From positions 372,001 to 436,000 of the forward strand of contig NZ_PPXG01000005.1 in the NCBI RefSeq assembly GCF_002909485.1: 64,000 nucleotides of DNA, in the 5' to 3' direction. The stretch comes from Stutzerimonas stutzeri (GTDB lineage: Bacteria > Pseudomonadota > Gammaproteobacteria > Pseudomonadales > Pseudomonadaceae). How positions within the stretch are numbered: position 1 is the stretch's first letter; every line of letters starts with the position of its first letter. A program made the position numbers and the translations under genes. A model generated the notes under the pieces. That model was given only the letters and a program-made list of their open reading frames with translations, made no database searches and was not told the DNA's origin. Positions 9,455-18,881 of this stretch are shown piece after piece.

Positions 9455-10336
9455 TTAGCGAACTTTACTGACATCGGGCTGGGCGGAGCCCATTTCGGCA
9501 GTGGCCTTTCCCTTGGGTTGCGGTGCATCGCAGGCGGCCGAGCCAACTCCGGGCAAATGCCGGCAGATCAGCGCCTTGTAACCTGCAGCGCCCAGACAGG
9601 CGCCGAGAATCGGGGCAAAAATCGGAACCAGAAAATACGGAATGTCCTTCCCGCCAGTGAAGGCCACGTCGCCCCAGCCTGCAAAGAAGGTCATCAGCTT
9701 AGGCCCGAAATCCCGAGCTGGATTCATCGCGAAGCCGGTTAGCGGGCCCATCGCACCACCGATGACGGCGATCAGCAGGCCGATCAGTAGGGGGGCCAGC
9801 GGGCCGCTTGGCAAGCCGTTGCCGTCGTCGGTGATGGCCATGATCATCGCCAGCAGGATCGCCGTGATCACCACCTCCACCAGGAATGCCTGGCCGAACG
9901 ACAGCGAAGCGTGCGGGTAGGTGGAGAAGATCGAAGCGAGTTCGAGGCTTTCAACGCTGCCGCGAACCATCTGCTGAGCCTGTTCGAAATCGAAGAACAG
10001 GCTGCTATACAGCCCGTATACCAGTGCGGCAGAACAGAAGGCGCCGGCCACCTGCGCCAGGATGTAGGCCGGCACACGGTGCCGTTCGAAGGTGCCGAAC
10101 AGCCACAATGCGATGGTGACAGCCGGGTTCAGATGCGCACCGGATACGCCGGCGGCAAGGTACACCGCCATCGAAACGCCGATGCCCCAGATGATGCTGA
10201 TTTCCCATAGCCCCAGATCGGCACCGCCGAGCTTGAGCGCTGCAACGCAGCCGGTGCCGAAGAAGATGAGAAGGGCAGTGCCGAGAAATTCGGCGATGCA
10301 CTGTCCCTTGAGCGTAGGGACGATGGGCGTACTCAT
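9455..10336 (-). CDS. glpF: Glycerol uptake facilitator (aquaglyceroporin)
   Basis: A 293-residue member of the MIP family that lets glycerol diffuse across the inner membrane. Both pore NPA motifs are present: SGAHLNPAVTIALW (N at residue 70) and GFAMNPARDFGPK in the second half. Six hydrophobic segments are visible. The chosen ATG at 10336 has GAGG upstream; an in-frame ATG at 10378 would fall on the operator/promoter region. It is the first gene of the glpFK operon. Confidence 0.96.
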   Translation of the reverse strand: MSTPIVPTLKGQCIAEFLGTALLIFFGTGCVAALKLGGADLGLWEISIIWGIGVSMAVYLAAGVSGAHLNPAVTIALWLFGTFERHRVPAYILAQVAGAFCSAALVYGLYSSLFFDFEQAQQMVRGSVESLELASIFSTYPHASLSFGQAFLVEVVITAILLAMIMAITDDGNGLPSGPLAPLLIGLLIAVIGGAMGPLTGFAMNPARDFGPKLMTFFAGWGDVAFTGGKDIPYFLVPIFAPILGACLGAAGYKALICRHLPGVGSAACDAPQPKGKATAEMGSAQPDVSKVR

Positions 10337-10382
10337 GCGCGGAGCCTCGTTCGTTTGTTTTTGTTTTATTCCGAGCACTGCA

Positions 10383-10457
10383 TTCGTTCGGAATTGTTCG
10401 GAAACGAAAACTTAGAGGCAAAAAAAGCAACTGTCAAAGTAAAAATTCGAACATTTT
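10383..10457 (-). promoter_or_regulatory. glpF promoter flanked by GlpR sites
   Basis: On the minus strand a consensus -35 TTGACA (10432-10437) and a -10 TAAGTT (10409-10414) are separated by exactly 17 bp. GlpR-like sequences flank them: ATTCGAACATTTT upstream (about 10445-10457) and the paired TTCGTTCGGAATTGTTCGG downstream (about 10383-10400). The layout fits repression by GlpR. Confidence 0.65.
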
Positions 10458-10562
10458 GCCGAGCATCAAGCGGAACAAACTGCGCCGAGCGCTGTCTGGC
10501 AATGGCCGGAATACTATGTTCGTCGACCGGCAGGAGCGCCTCACAGGCCGCCGTACGAGGGC

Positions 10563-11327
10563 CTAGCGCCGACGTCGCCAAAGGCGCCAGCCGAGCAGCA
10601 GGTCGTCAGCCATGGGCACGAGCGCCAGTGCCAGTAGCAGCGCGGCTAGCGGGACGGTGGAGAGAGAGCCGAAGTGTTTGAAGCCGACCGCGCCGGTCAA
10701 TCCGCCAATGAAGAAGCTCGTCACCATCATCAGGTTGATACGCAGGCGCTGCCGGTTGGCTCGGACCGGTGGCATGTCGTCATGACGACTGCGGTTGAAG
10801 TAGATCAGGCGCCCCAGTTCGATACCGATGTCGGTCACCATCCCGGTGATGTGGGTGGTGCGGACCTCGGCGTTGGAGAGCTTGGTGATGATCGCGTTCT
10901 GCAGACCCATGATGAAACACAGCAGCACCACGGTCAGCGGCACGAAGAAACCCTGGACGCTCATCAGGCGTGCACCGAGGATGCCGAACAACAGCAACAG
11001 TGCAGCTTCCAGGGCCAGCGGAAGCGCGTACTGGCTGTGCAGCCGCCGACGGCGGGAGAAGTTGATCATCAACGTCGAACACATTGCGCCGAGGATGAAC
11101 GAGAGCAGCGCGCCGAAACCGGCGAGCACCAGGTCAGTGGCGCCCATGGCCAGATTGTCGGCCATTGCCGAAACGATGCCGGTCATGTGCGAGGTGTATT
11201 GCTGAATCGCGAGATACCCGCCGGCATTGGCTGCCCCGGCAATGAATGCCAGACAGACGCCCAGCTGGCGGTTGCTTTGCGTGGAGCGTCGGCGATCAGT
11301 CAGGCGGCGGGCGTAGTTGATCGGCAT
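10563..11327 (-). CDS. YoaK family (DUF1275) membrane protein
   Basis: A 254-residue polytopic inner-membrane protein of the DUF1275/YoaK family. It has about six hydrophobic helices and the family pattern FIAGAANAGGYLAIQQYTSH near the N-terminus, with GLQNAIITKLSNAEVRTTHI in the middle, ITGMVTDIGIELG and a final pair of helices. The function of the family is unknown; small-molecule transport is often assumed. It stands alone between the glp promoter region and the helicase gene. Confidence 0.88.
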   Translation of the reverse strand: MPINYARRLTDRRRSTQSNRQLGVCLAFIAGAANAGGYLAIQQYTSHMTGIVSAMADNLAMGATDLVLAGFGALLSFILGAMCSTLMINFSRRRRLHSQYALPLALEAALLLLFGILGARLMSVQGFFVPLTVVLLCFIMGLQNAIITKLSNAEVRTTHITGMVTDIGIELGRLIYFNRSRHDDMPPVRANRQRLRINLMMVTSFFIGGLTGAVGFKHFGSLSTVPLAALLLALALVPMADDLLLGWRLWRRRR

Positions 11328-11394
11328 GGTTGGCTCGTGCTCGGAAGCAAAGCGGCGATTATGAGCGCAAGGCGCCGCTGAAACCTACATGCAC

Positions 11395-13755
11395 TCAGCG
11401 TCGCCGGACAGCCTTGCGACCGCTGTTGCGTCGCGCTACCTGCGGCTTGCGTTGGCGCGATAGCTCGCGGGTGATGGCGTCGTTGAGCAGCTTGCGCGCC
11501 GCCTCGCCATCGTCGTGCTCCGGGAAGTGCTCGGGCAGGCTGCGGGCCAGGTGCAGATAGGTTTCCACCACGTGCAAGGTGCTTTCCAGGCTGGCCAGAT
11601 CAGCGCCGAGCAGAAGCTTGGGCATCGGGATGGCGTGACCTTCGGCGACTCGCTTGATCCAGCGCTGGGCATGTTGACTGGCCGGACTGTCGAAGCCGCC
11701 GCGGATCGGCGTGCAGGCGAACGTCCAGCGCAGCCAGAGCGGAATCTTCGGGTCGTCGATCAGCTCGATCCATTCGGCCAGTTCGTCTGGCAGTACCGAG
11801 ATGAATGCCTCGCCGTAGTTTATGTTGCGGTTGAAGGTCAGCCAGGCACGCAGCAGGCTCGGCTCGCCCATCAGTTCGGAAATCGCCGAGAGATGGTCGA
11901 TCGATGGGCGCACCTGGAACTGGCTCAGGTCCACGGGGGCATCCGGGCTGTGGAACAGACGCCGGATGGACTTGAGCGTCTGTGGATCGAGCGCGGTGAT
12001 CTCACCGCTGTCGTGATGGCCGAAGCGCCCGGCGCGGCCACCGATCTGCTTGACCTCCTGTACCTTGAGCTGACGATTCTGGATGCCGTCGTACTTTTCG
12101 TCCGTATAGAAGCACAGCGTATGCGCCGGCAGGTTGAGGCCCATGCCGACCGCGTCGGTGGCAACCATGATGTCCGCCTCGCCTTCGCGAAAGCGCCGCG
12201 CCTGTTCGCGGCGCACCTCGGGCGAGAGCGCGCCGTAGACCACCGACACGCTTTTACCGGCGCCTTCGAGCATGCCCTTGAGTTCCAGCACCAGCTTGCG
12301 ACTGAAGGCCACAAGCAGCGAGCCGGGTTCCAGATGCGCAAGCGTTGTGGCGTGGCGGGCAACCTCCACAGGCGAAAGACGCTTGGTGCGCTGCACCACC
12401 AGCCTGTCCTCACACAGGTCGCAAAGGGTACGCAGCGAGGGTTCGATCAGCGCTGGCCCGGTCATCATCAGCTGCGGCGTGTGCGCGCTGACCAGGGCAT
12501 CGACCCAGGCCCAGCCGCGTTGCGGGTCAGCCATCATCTGCACTTCATCTACCACCACCACATCCCAATGCTGATGGCGGAAACGGGCGAACTCTTCCAC
12601 GGTGCAGCAGAAGTGCGTGGCGCCTTCGCGGATGATTTCCTCCTCGCCGGTCACAAGTGAGCAGGGCACGCCCATCGCCTCGATGCGCTCCTGGTTTTCC
12701 AACGCCATCAGGCGCAGCGGCGATAGGTAGATGCCATGCTCGGCCGCAGCCATCGCCTCGATGGAGCGGTGTGTTTTGCCGCTGTTGGTGGGGCCGAGCA
12801 GGGCGGTCCAGCGTCGTGTCAGGCGGCGGGCAGGGTAAAGCTTGTGGTAGTGGACGAAGCGCGGGTTGTTTTCCAGGAGCACGGCAAACGCCATTTTCTC
12901 CTCGTGCTCGCGGCGGGCAGCACGGATTGCCTTGCGCATGCGTCCAGGCTCGAGGGTAAGCAGTTCGGTAAGGCGCTTATGCCCGAGCTGCTGCAGGTCG
13001 AAATCGTCGGCGAGCTCGAGCATGCGGTCAAATGTGGCCTGCAGCTCTTCGCGATCCTTTCGTTTCCATGCCTCGACTTCGGCATTCGTGAGCAGGTGAT
13101 CCTGGCCTGCGGGGATGCGCCGCTGCAATTCGAGCGTCAGACTGCCGTGCTGCAACGGCACCACGTAGCGCAACTCGTGGCGGATCTCGTTGAGCGTCGC
13201 AACGGCATGCGGCAGAAACTCATCGACCCGCGACAGCTCCGGTCGGATGCGCGCCAGGCAGCGTTGTCGATCGTCTTCATCCATTTCGGCGAAGGAGCGC
13301 TCGAGCACCTGCAAGCGAGCGCGGATATAGGCCTGTACCGCCTGTCTCAGATTGCCAGCGAAGTCGTCGCGCTGCGGACTATCTTCCAGACGCATCGCCC
13401 AGTCAGGTTCCAGAAGATGGAGCGGCGAGCCCAGGCTGAAGGTCTTCTCGCTGCCGAACACATCCACGCTGCAGTGGATCTCGCCGAGGTCACGACTGAC
13501 AACTCGATCGACCAGATCGTCGGCGGCAGGCGCGGCCAGCAATTCGTCCACCGCCGCCTCATGCAGCCCCAGCCAGAATGCTTTCGCCGCGCGCCCGAGC
13601 CCCGGGACGGGGTAGCCGGTATAGGGGGTGAACCACTTTTCCTGATGGTGTTTCTTGGCGATGAAATCCGGATACCGGGCCGTCGCCCAGTCGATAAAGC
13701 GCGCCAGACGCTCAAGCCTGACGGATTTGAATTGCTTGCCCCCAGCCTTTGCCAT
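11395..13755 (-). CDS. Suv3-like DExH RNA helicase
   Basis: A 786-residue superfamily 2 helicase resembling mitochondrial Suv3. After an N-terminal region of about 310 residues unique to this type, motif I is LGPTNSGKTHRS (near residue 322), motif II is VVVDEVQMMAD (near 405), and the second RecA lobe ends with QIGGRAGRFG (near 573). A Suv3-type C-terminal domain follows, then a basic tail (RQRKPQVARRNSGRKAVRRR) that could bind RNA. Suv3 proteins unwind RNA for degradation. No exonuclease gene is adjacent. The likely cellular role is RNA turnover, by family inference. Confidence 0.88.
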   Translation of the reverse strand: MAKAGGKQFKSVRLERLARFIDWATARYPDFIAKKHHQEKWFTPYTGYPVPGLGRAAKAFWLGLHEAAVDELLAAPAADDLVDRVVSRDLGEIHCSVDVFGSEKTFSLGSPLHLLEPDWAMRLEDSPQRDDFAGNLRQAVQAYIRARLQVLERSFAEMDEDDRQRCLARIRPELSRVDEFLPHAVATLNEIRHELRYVVPLQHGSLTLELQRRIPAGQDHLLTNAEVEAWKRKDREELQATFDRMLELADDFDLQQLGHKRLTELLTLEPGRMRKAIRAARREHEEKMAFAVLLENNPRFVHYHKLYPARRLTRRWTALLGPTNSGKTHRSIEAMAAAEHGIYLSPLRLMALENQERIEAMGVPCSLVTGEEEIIREGATHFCCTVEEFARFRHQHWDVVVVDEVQMMADPQRGWAWVDALVSAHTPQLMMTGPALIEPSLRTLCDLCEDRLVVQRTKRLSPVEVARHATTLAHLEPGSLLVAFSRKLVLELKGMLEGAGKSVSVVYGALSPEVRREQARRFREGEADIMVATDAVGMGLNLPAHTLCFYTDEKYDGIQNRQLKVQEVKQIGGRAGRFGHHDSGEITALDPQTLKSIRRLFHSPDAPVDLSQFQVRPSIDHLSAISELMGEPSLLRAWLTFNRNINYGEAFISVLPDELAEWIELIDDPKIPLWLRWTFACTPIRGGFDSPASQHAQRWIKRVAEGHAIPMPKLLLGADLASLESTLHVVETYLHLARSLPEHFPEHDDGEAARKLLNDAITRELSRQRKPQVARRNSGRKAVRRR

Positions 13756-14039
13756 GATCGACGCCTTTGCTGATCAGTATTCTTTTACGACTCGCTAGGC
13801 GGCCATTTGCTCGGTCGCCCGCTTGAATGGTCGGTGATTATAGGGGGTGGCGTCGTGGTTTCGCGTCGACCTGGGAGTCGAGCGTGACGGCAATCAAGAA
13901 AGTACCCTGTTCGCTTTTATGGCTGTTGGCCATTACCCATTGATGCCCTATAGTGCGCGCCGCAATGGATGGCCAACAGCCCGGTAGTACGGGCTGGATG
14001 AGAGCTATCGATTTTCGATGGGCAACAAGGGATCTACAA

Positions 14040-14477
14040 ATGAACGCCAAACACTTACTGGCCGTAACCGTTACTGCCGCACTGCTTTCCGCCTGCACCG
14101 CGACCACCTCGCTGCGCTCCACCGATCCGGAGCTGGCAATCAAGATCAACCAGGACGCGCCGCTGGTCCTTAAGAATCCCGTCAGCAAGACCTACAAGGC
14201 CACCAGCTTCGGCCAGTACCGCTTCCGTGCCGAGAAGCCGGGCATGGAGCCGATGTATGGTCTGATTCCGCTCAAGTTCAACAGCGGCTACCTGGTTGCA
14301 GACATCCTGTTCTTCGCTCCTGCAGCGTTCTACAACCTGCGTGAGGTTTACCCGTTCTACGAATTCGACGTAGAGAAAAACGAGGTTCGCTACAAGAAGA
14401 ATGCGGCTGACCAGTGGACCGTGTACAAGCCGACGCCAGCAGAAGTCGCTCGCGCTCAGGCGTATTTCGCCAACTGA
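14040..14477 (+). CDS. Small lipoprotein
   Basis: A 145-residue protein with a type II signal peptide: MNAKHLLAVTVTAALLSACT, lipobox LSAC with Cys at residue 19, so it should be lipid-anchored. The mature part has a mid-protein hydrophobic stretch (SGYLVADILFFAPAAFYNL). I do not recognise a named family. The start at 14040 has AAGGGA about eight bases upstream; longer in-frame starts would bury the signal peptide. A hairpin follows 13 bp after the stop. Confidence 0.85.
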   Translation: MNAKHLLAVTVTAALLSACTATTSLRSTDPELAIKINQDAPLVLKNPVSKTYKATSFGQYRFRAEKPGMEPMYGLIPLKFNSGYLVADILFFAPAAFYNLREVYPFYEFDVEKNEVRYKKNAADQWTVYKPTPAEVARAQAYFAN

Positions 14478-14490
14478 TAGCACCCCGGCA

Positions 14491-14516
14491 GCCTTTGCGC
14501 CCGACGGCGTAAAGGC
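14491..14516. terminator. Bidirectional hairpin between convergent genes
   Basis: GCCTTTGCGCC and GGCGTAAAGGC form a stem with one mismatch and a short loop between the lipoprotein gene and the convergent channel gene. There is no strong T-tract. Confidence 0.5.
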
Positions 14517-14525
14517 CCGCTGTAT

Positions 14526-15314
14526 TCAACGTCCGCGCTCTACCGCATCACTGTCGCCCTCGCGACTGTCCTCCAGCCGCAACTTCAGGCTGCGCACTTC
14601 ATCGGTAAGCATCTCCACCTGTATCAGCAGCCGCTGTAACGTTTCGCGGTCGGCGAGTTGCCCACGGTTGTCTTCTTCATTCCTGTCGGCGACGAACAGC
14701 GAGCCGATATACGCCGCGAAACTGCCGAACAGACCGACCCCGGAGACCATCAACAGCACCGCGACGATACGGCCCTGAGTGGTGACCGGGTAGAAGTCGC
14801 CATAGCCGACCGTGGTCACGGTGACGAATGCCCACCACAGCGCTTCTTCCGGGGTGTTGATCGAACTCTCGGGGTTGGGCGCTTCCACCAGCAACATGGT
14901 GAGTGCGCCGAACGCCACAAGCAGCATGGTCGCCGTGGCAGCGGAGGCGACGATACGTTCGGCGCGGTTGCGGAACAGGATTCGCCATATCAGCCGCAGC
15001 GATTTTATCGCCCGCAGCACCCGCAAGATCTGAAAAGCGCGGAACAGCTTGGCTGCCTGCAACCCACTGGCCGGGACACTGGCCAGCAGGTCGATCCAGC
15101 CCCAGCGCATGAATCGCAGCTTGTTTTCGGCCTGTTGCAGGCGCATCCAGAAATCGATGAAGAAAAAGACGCACACAATGTTGTCCAGATACCCGAGTAG
15201 TGTCGATATGTCTTCGGGAAGGTCGAGCACCAGATCGGCCACCAACGCACCGATCACATAAGCGGACAACACAAGAATGAGTATCTGAAACGGCGTGACG
15301 GAGCGTTGCTTCAT
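14526..15314 (-). CDS. Voltage-gated-like K+ channel protein
   Basis: A 262-residue ion-transport protein with six likely transmembrane segments. The fourth is an arginine-rich voltage-sensor-like helix (AKLFRAFQILRVLRAIKSLR). The selectivity filter is TVTTVGYGDFYP (around residue 170), the K+ channel signature, followed by the pore helix. The cytoplasmic C-terminus is a predicted coiled coil (ETLQRLLIQVEMLTDEVRSL). I start at the ATG at 15314; a TTG at 15353 in frame is possible but unsupported by a ribosome-binding site. It probably moves K+ across the inner membrane. Confidence 0.88.
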   Translation of the reverse strand: MKQRSVTPFQILILVLSAYVIGALVADLVLDLPEDISTLLGYLDNIVCVFFFIDFWMRLQQAENKLRFMRWGWIDLLASVPASGLQAAKLFRAFQILRVLRAIKSLRLIWRILFRNRAERIVASAATATMLLVAFGALTMLLVEAPNPESSINTPEEALWWAFVTVTTVGYGDFYPVTTQGRIVAVLLMVSGVGLFGSFAAYIGSLFVADRNEEDNRGQLADRETLQRLLIQVEMLTDEVRSLKLRLEDSREGDSDAVERGR

Positions 15315-15405
15315 GGATGGACCGTGCGTGCTTGGGGTACGGGCAGCGCGCAAGTCTAAAGCACATGGCCAGCTTGTGCTGACAGCCTGAGTGAAGGGGA
15401 TGCCG

Positions 15406-16137
15406 ATGAAGTCCAGTCAGAGCATTGCCGTTGGTTGCGCAGGGTGGAGTTTGCCGCGTGAATCATGGCCGGCGTTCCCGCGTGAGGGCACGCACCTGCA
15501 ACGCTACGGTAATCAATTTTCTGCAGTGGAAATCAATACCTCGTTCTATCGCCCCCATCGTCCGGCAACCTATCGCAGGTGGGCCGCGAGCGTGCCCGAC
15601 GGCTTCGGTTTCTGCGTCAAGCTGCCCCGGCAGATCAGCCATGAACAGCGACTGCGTGAGTGCGACGAGGCGCTCGACCGTTTTCTTGGCGAAGCGGGCG
15701 AGCTTGGCGACAAGCTCGGGTGCCTGTTGCTGCAGTTGCCGCCATCGCTGGCCTTCGACTCGGCGGTGACGGAGGACTTCTTCATGGCTGTGCGCAAGCG
15801 CTACGACGGCGCACTGGTACTCGAACCACGGCATGCCAGCTGGCTGGATGCCGATCAGCAGCTCGAGCGCTGGCGTGTCGCACGGGTGGCGGCGGACCCT
15901 TCGCCGATTCCGGGAGGTGACCGGCCGGGTGGTTGGGCGGGTATGCGTTACTACCGGCTGCACGGCTCGCCACGTATCTACCATTCGGCCTATTCGACCG
16001 AATGGCTGGGGCGCTTGGCCGAGCAACTGCGCGGGTGCGTGCTGTCAGGTACGCGGTGCTGGTGCATCTTCGACAACACCGCCAGCGGCGCTGCAACCGA
16101 AAACGCACTGGCGTTGCAGGCGATGTTGGGTGATTGA
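15406..16137 (+). CDS. DUF72 family protein
   Basis: A 243-residue DUF72 (YecE-like) protein with a TIM-barrel-type pattern. Family landmarks are VGCAGWSLPRE at the N-terminus, AVEINTSFYRPHRPATYRRW, FCVKLPRQISH, LLLQLPPSLAFD, LEPRHASW and the C-terminal WCIFDNTASGAATENAL. The function of the family is unresolved. The ATG at 15406 follows GAAGGGG by six bases; GTG at 15391 and ATG at 15400 are alternative starts. No partner gene is evident. Confidence 0.9.
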   Translation: MKSSQSIAVGCAGWSLPRESWPAFPREGTHLQRYGNQFSAVEINTSFYRPHRPATYRRWAASVPDGFGFCVKLPRQISHEQRLRECDEALDRFLGEAGELGDKLGCLLLQLPPSLAFDSAVTEDFFMAVRKRYDGALVLEPRHASWLDADQQLERWRVARVAADPSPIPGGDRPGGWAGMRYYRLHGSPRIYHSAYSTEWLGRLAEQLRGCVLSGTRCWCIFDNTASGAATENALALQAMLGD

Positions 16138-16152
16138 GATGGCCGCCTCGGC

Positions 16153-16749
16153 TCAGCGCGGGATGATGCGCACTCGGCCTGCAGTGTTGTCGCGCCGCGC
16201 GGCTTTTTCGTTTTCGGCTCGGCCAGGAATCGAGCCTGCATCCTGGCCGCGATCCGGCGTCGCGCTGCCGTCCAGTTCGCGCTCATCGACGCTGATTGAA
16301 GTGGCATCCGGGTAGCCGGTGGTCAACGTCTCGGTGCTGGCGGTCACCGGCGTGGCATCGTCGTCGCCCCACTTGGCACTGCGCTCGTCGATATCGATGG
16401 CACCGTTGCGCTCCATGACTCGTTCGACGGTGGATACCCGGCTGTCGTCTTCAAGCGTTACGGTCACGATGGTCGACCCGCGGCGGGCCGCTTCGGGGTA
16501 CCGGCCGGCATGCTTGCTTGATCCGTCGCCGAAGACCTTGTGAAAGAAGCTGCCGATCTTGTCCGCCACCGTTGCATCTTCATCCGGCTCCTCGCCGGCC
16601 ACTTCCACGCGGCTGCTGTCGACGGTTTCGGTGTTGAAGGATGCCGATATCTGGATGTCATCGCTGGACACCCCTTCGCCCACGAGTTCGGCTTTGACTT
16701 GCTCTGCTTCGGCGTAGCGGTCAAAGGCCGCAATGAGAATCTGGGTCAT
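16153..16749 (-). CDS. YflT/general-stress-protein-17M-like protein with acidic tail
   Basis: A 198-residue acidic protein. The N-terminal 30 residues (MTQILIAAFDRYAEAEQVKA) match the pattern of the heat-induced stress protein YflT domain, a small ferredoxin-like fold. A second beta-rich part follows (GSTIVTVTLEDDSRVSTVER). The last 80 or so residues are low-complexity and polar, ending RRDNTAGRVRIIPR. It is probably cytoplasmic and stress-related, by domain inference only. AAGGTGAAGTC precedes the ATG. It converges with the DUF72 gene 15 bp away. Confidence 0.72.
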   Translation of the reverse strand: MTQILIAAFDRYAEAEQVKAELVGEGVSSDDIQISASFNTETVDSSRVEVAGEEPDEDATVADKIGSFFHKVFGDGSSKHAGRYPEAARRGSTIVTVTLEDDSRVSTVERVMERNGAIDIDERSAKWGDDDATPVTASTETLTTGYPDATSISVDERELDGSATPDRGQDAGSIPGRAENEKAARRDNTAGRVRIIPR

Positions 16750-17264
16750 GACTTCACCTTTTCATATGCAGACTGGCTGCGGTGGGTGTGCGTGGCGGGC
16801 GCCTGGACCGGTAGCGGTCAACGCATAGGTACTGACTGTTTGGCGTGACAACCTTGGCGATGGTTCCGTGCGCGCTCATTTCCCGATGCTTCAGGCCGGG
16901 GTGGGCAAGTTCGAATTTCAGTGAAATACCTGCTGCGATTGAGCCGATTGATAATGCTCTTTTGAAGTGCTTATTTAAGTGGAATGCACCACTTGCTTGC
17001 GTGGCACTAATAGTTGCACTGAAAACACTTTTTAACTGTGCCGGTACAATTCGAACTGTTCCGTTAATTTCCATCGTTATTTCGTTTTGGTGTAATTGGA
17101 TAGTTGCTTCGTTGGTCTTGAAATGCCCGTTCCAGAGCTTCTGGCGCGCTGATTGCTAAGTACGAATTGCCTAGGTAAACCGGAAGTGAGATCCGCTTCC
17201 ATCCCCCTGCTGTTTGATCAACAGTCGGCACGCTTAGTTATGCAGATTTCAAGGATTTAACATC
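16750..17264. other. 515-bp intergenic region, partly AT-rich
   Basis: It lies between the divergent stress-protein and amine-oxidase genes. The 16920-17160 part is clearly more AT-rich than its surroundings and carries no ORF with family features. The last 60 bases should contain the amine-oxidase promoter, with AAGGA before its GTG start. No repeat or RNA gene was recognised. Confidence 0.5.
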
Positions 17265-18863
17265 GTGGAAAGTTACGCTGTAAGCAGACGTACACTTTTG
17301 CAGTGGATTGGCAAGACGGCAGGTGCGGCTACCATGTACCAGGCAATGACCTCGCTTGGCTTTGCCGCCGAAACCCATCACAACGAGCAGTTCGCCCTCA
17401 GCGGCGCACCAAAGGGCGCGTCTGTACTTGTGCTGGGCGCCGGACTCGCTGGAATGACGGCGGCTTACGAGCTTCGCCGTGCCGGCTACAAGGTCAAGGT
17501 GCTTGAGTACAACGCCAAGGCTGGCGGGCGCTGCTGGTCCCTGCGCGGAGGCGACCGTTACACCGAGCTGGGTGGTGCGACCCAGGAATGCCGTTTCGAT
17601 GAAGGCAACTACCTAAATCCCGGTCCCTGGCGCATTCCTTATCACCATCATGCTGTTCTGGCTTACTGCAAGCGTTTCGGGGTGAAGCTCGAACCCTTCA
17701 TTCAGGTCAATTACAACGCGCTGGTGCACTCCACCGACGCCTTCGGCGGCAAGCCGAAGCGTCACCGCGAAGTGCAGGCCGATTTTCAGGGACATGTCGC
17801 TGAGCTGTTGGGCAAGGCTGTCAATCAGGGCGCGTTGGACCAGAGCCTGACCGTGGAAGATCGCGAGAAGCTATTCGAGTCGCTGCGCGCGTGGGGTGCG
17901 CTCGACCACGACGGCAATTACCGAAAAAATATGGAATCGAGCCTGCGCCGCGGCTTTGCAGTCGATGCAGGGGGCGGGTTGATGCCATTGGCCGAGCCAT
18001 CGGAGCCTATCGACCGGCAGGCGCTGATCGATTCTGGGCTGTGGAAAAAACTGATCGACGGGCAGGAATACGAGTATCAGAGCAGCATCTTCCAGCCGGT
18101 CGGTGGCATGGACATGATTGCCAAGGCCTTCGAGCGTGAAACGGGGGAGATGATTCGCTACGGTTCCAAGGTCACGCGCATCGACCAGAACGAGCAGGGC
18201 GTTACCGTGACCTACAAGAACAGCCACGGCAGCGGCGAAACGATGCAGGACAAAGCCGACTGGTGCGTTTGCACACTGCCGCTGTCGATCCTGAGCCAGA
18301 TCCCCGTAAGCGTCAGCCAATCCATGCAGGATGCGATCCGCGCCGTGCCCTATGACTCCTCCGTAAAGATCGGCTTGCAGTTCAATCGTCGGTTCTGGGA
18401 AGAAGACGAGCACATTTACGGTGGCATCAGCTACACCAACACCCCCATCGAGAAGATCAGCTATCCCAGCACCGACTACGGGAAAAGTGGCAAGGCAGTG
18501 CTACTGGGCGCCTATGTCTGGGGCCCCAATGCCTACGAATTCACCGCTATGTCTCCTGAACAGCGTGTGAAAAAAGCCGTCGAGTACGGCGCACTGCTGC
18601 ACGCGCAATATCCCGATGAGTTCGATAACGGCATCGCCGTTGGCTGGCACCGCGTGCCTTGGGCGCAGGGATGCTACGGCATGTGGAGCGAAGACAGCCG
18701 TGAGAAGCATTACCGCAATCTGTGCCAGATCGATGGCCGCATCGTTCTGGCCGGTGAGCATGCGTCCTACATCCCGGCGTGGATGGAAGGGGCGATTCTG
18801 TCCTCGCTCGATGCAATCAAGCGCCTTCACACCCACGCCGTCGCCACGCAGCGAGCTGCCTGA
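17265..18863 (+). CDS. Exported flavin amine oxidase/dehydrogenase
   Basis: A 532-residue flavin monoamine oxidase-family enzyme. A twin-arginine export motif (SRRTLLQWIG, residues 7-16) is followed by a weakly hydrophobic stretch, so it is probably folded with FAD and exported by Tat. The FAD dinucleotide motif VLVLGAGLAGMTAAYELRRA begins near residue 54, then AKAGGRCWSLRGG. The C-terminal FAD contact is IVLAGEHASYIPAWMEGAI. The start is GTG with AAGGA upstream. Two genes for a signal-bearing c-type cytochrome and an exported RidA protein follow at once, suggesting an amine dehydrogenase that passes electrons to cytochrome c. The amine substrate is unknown. Confidence 0.88.
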   Translation: MESYAVSRRTLLQWIGKTAGAATMYQAMTSLGFAAETHHNEQFALSGAPKGASVLVLGAGLAGMTAAYELRRAGYKVKVLEYNAKAGGRCWSLRGGDRYTELGGATQECRFDEGNYLNPGPWRIPYHHHAVLAYCKRFGVKLEPFIQVNYNALVHSTDAFGGKPKRHREVQADFQGHVAELLGKAVNQGALDQSLTVEDREKLFESLRAWGALDHDGNYRKNMESSLRRGFAVDAGGGLMPLAEPSEPIDRQALIDSGLWKKLIDGQEYEYQSSIFQPVGGMDMIAKAFERETGEMIRYGSKVTRIDQNEQGVTVTYKNSHGSGETMQDKADWCVCTLPLSILSQIPVSVSQSMQDAIRAVPYDSSVKIGLQFNRRFWEEDEHIYGGISYTNTPIEKISYPSTDYGKSGKAVLLGAYVWGPNAYEFTAMSPEQRVKKAVEYGALLHAQYPDEFDNGIAVGWHRVPWAQGCYGMWSEDSREKHYRNLCQIDGRIVLAGEHASYIPAWMEGAILSSLDAIKRLHTHAVATQRAA

Positions 18864-18881
18864 GCCATGAGGAGAAGCATC

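Noticed and set aside
8582-9742. 386-codon plus-strand frame across glpK and glpF
   Set aside because: It spans two certain genes on the other strand and has no motif.
16754-17159. Short frames on both strands in the AT-rich intergenic region
   Set aside because: Neither has a ribosome-binding site or recognisable domain, and they overlap each other.
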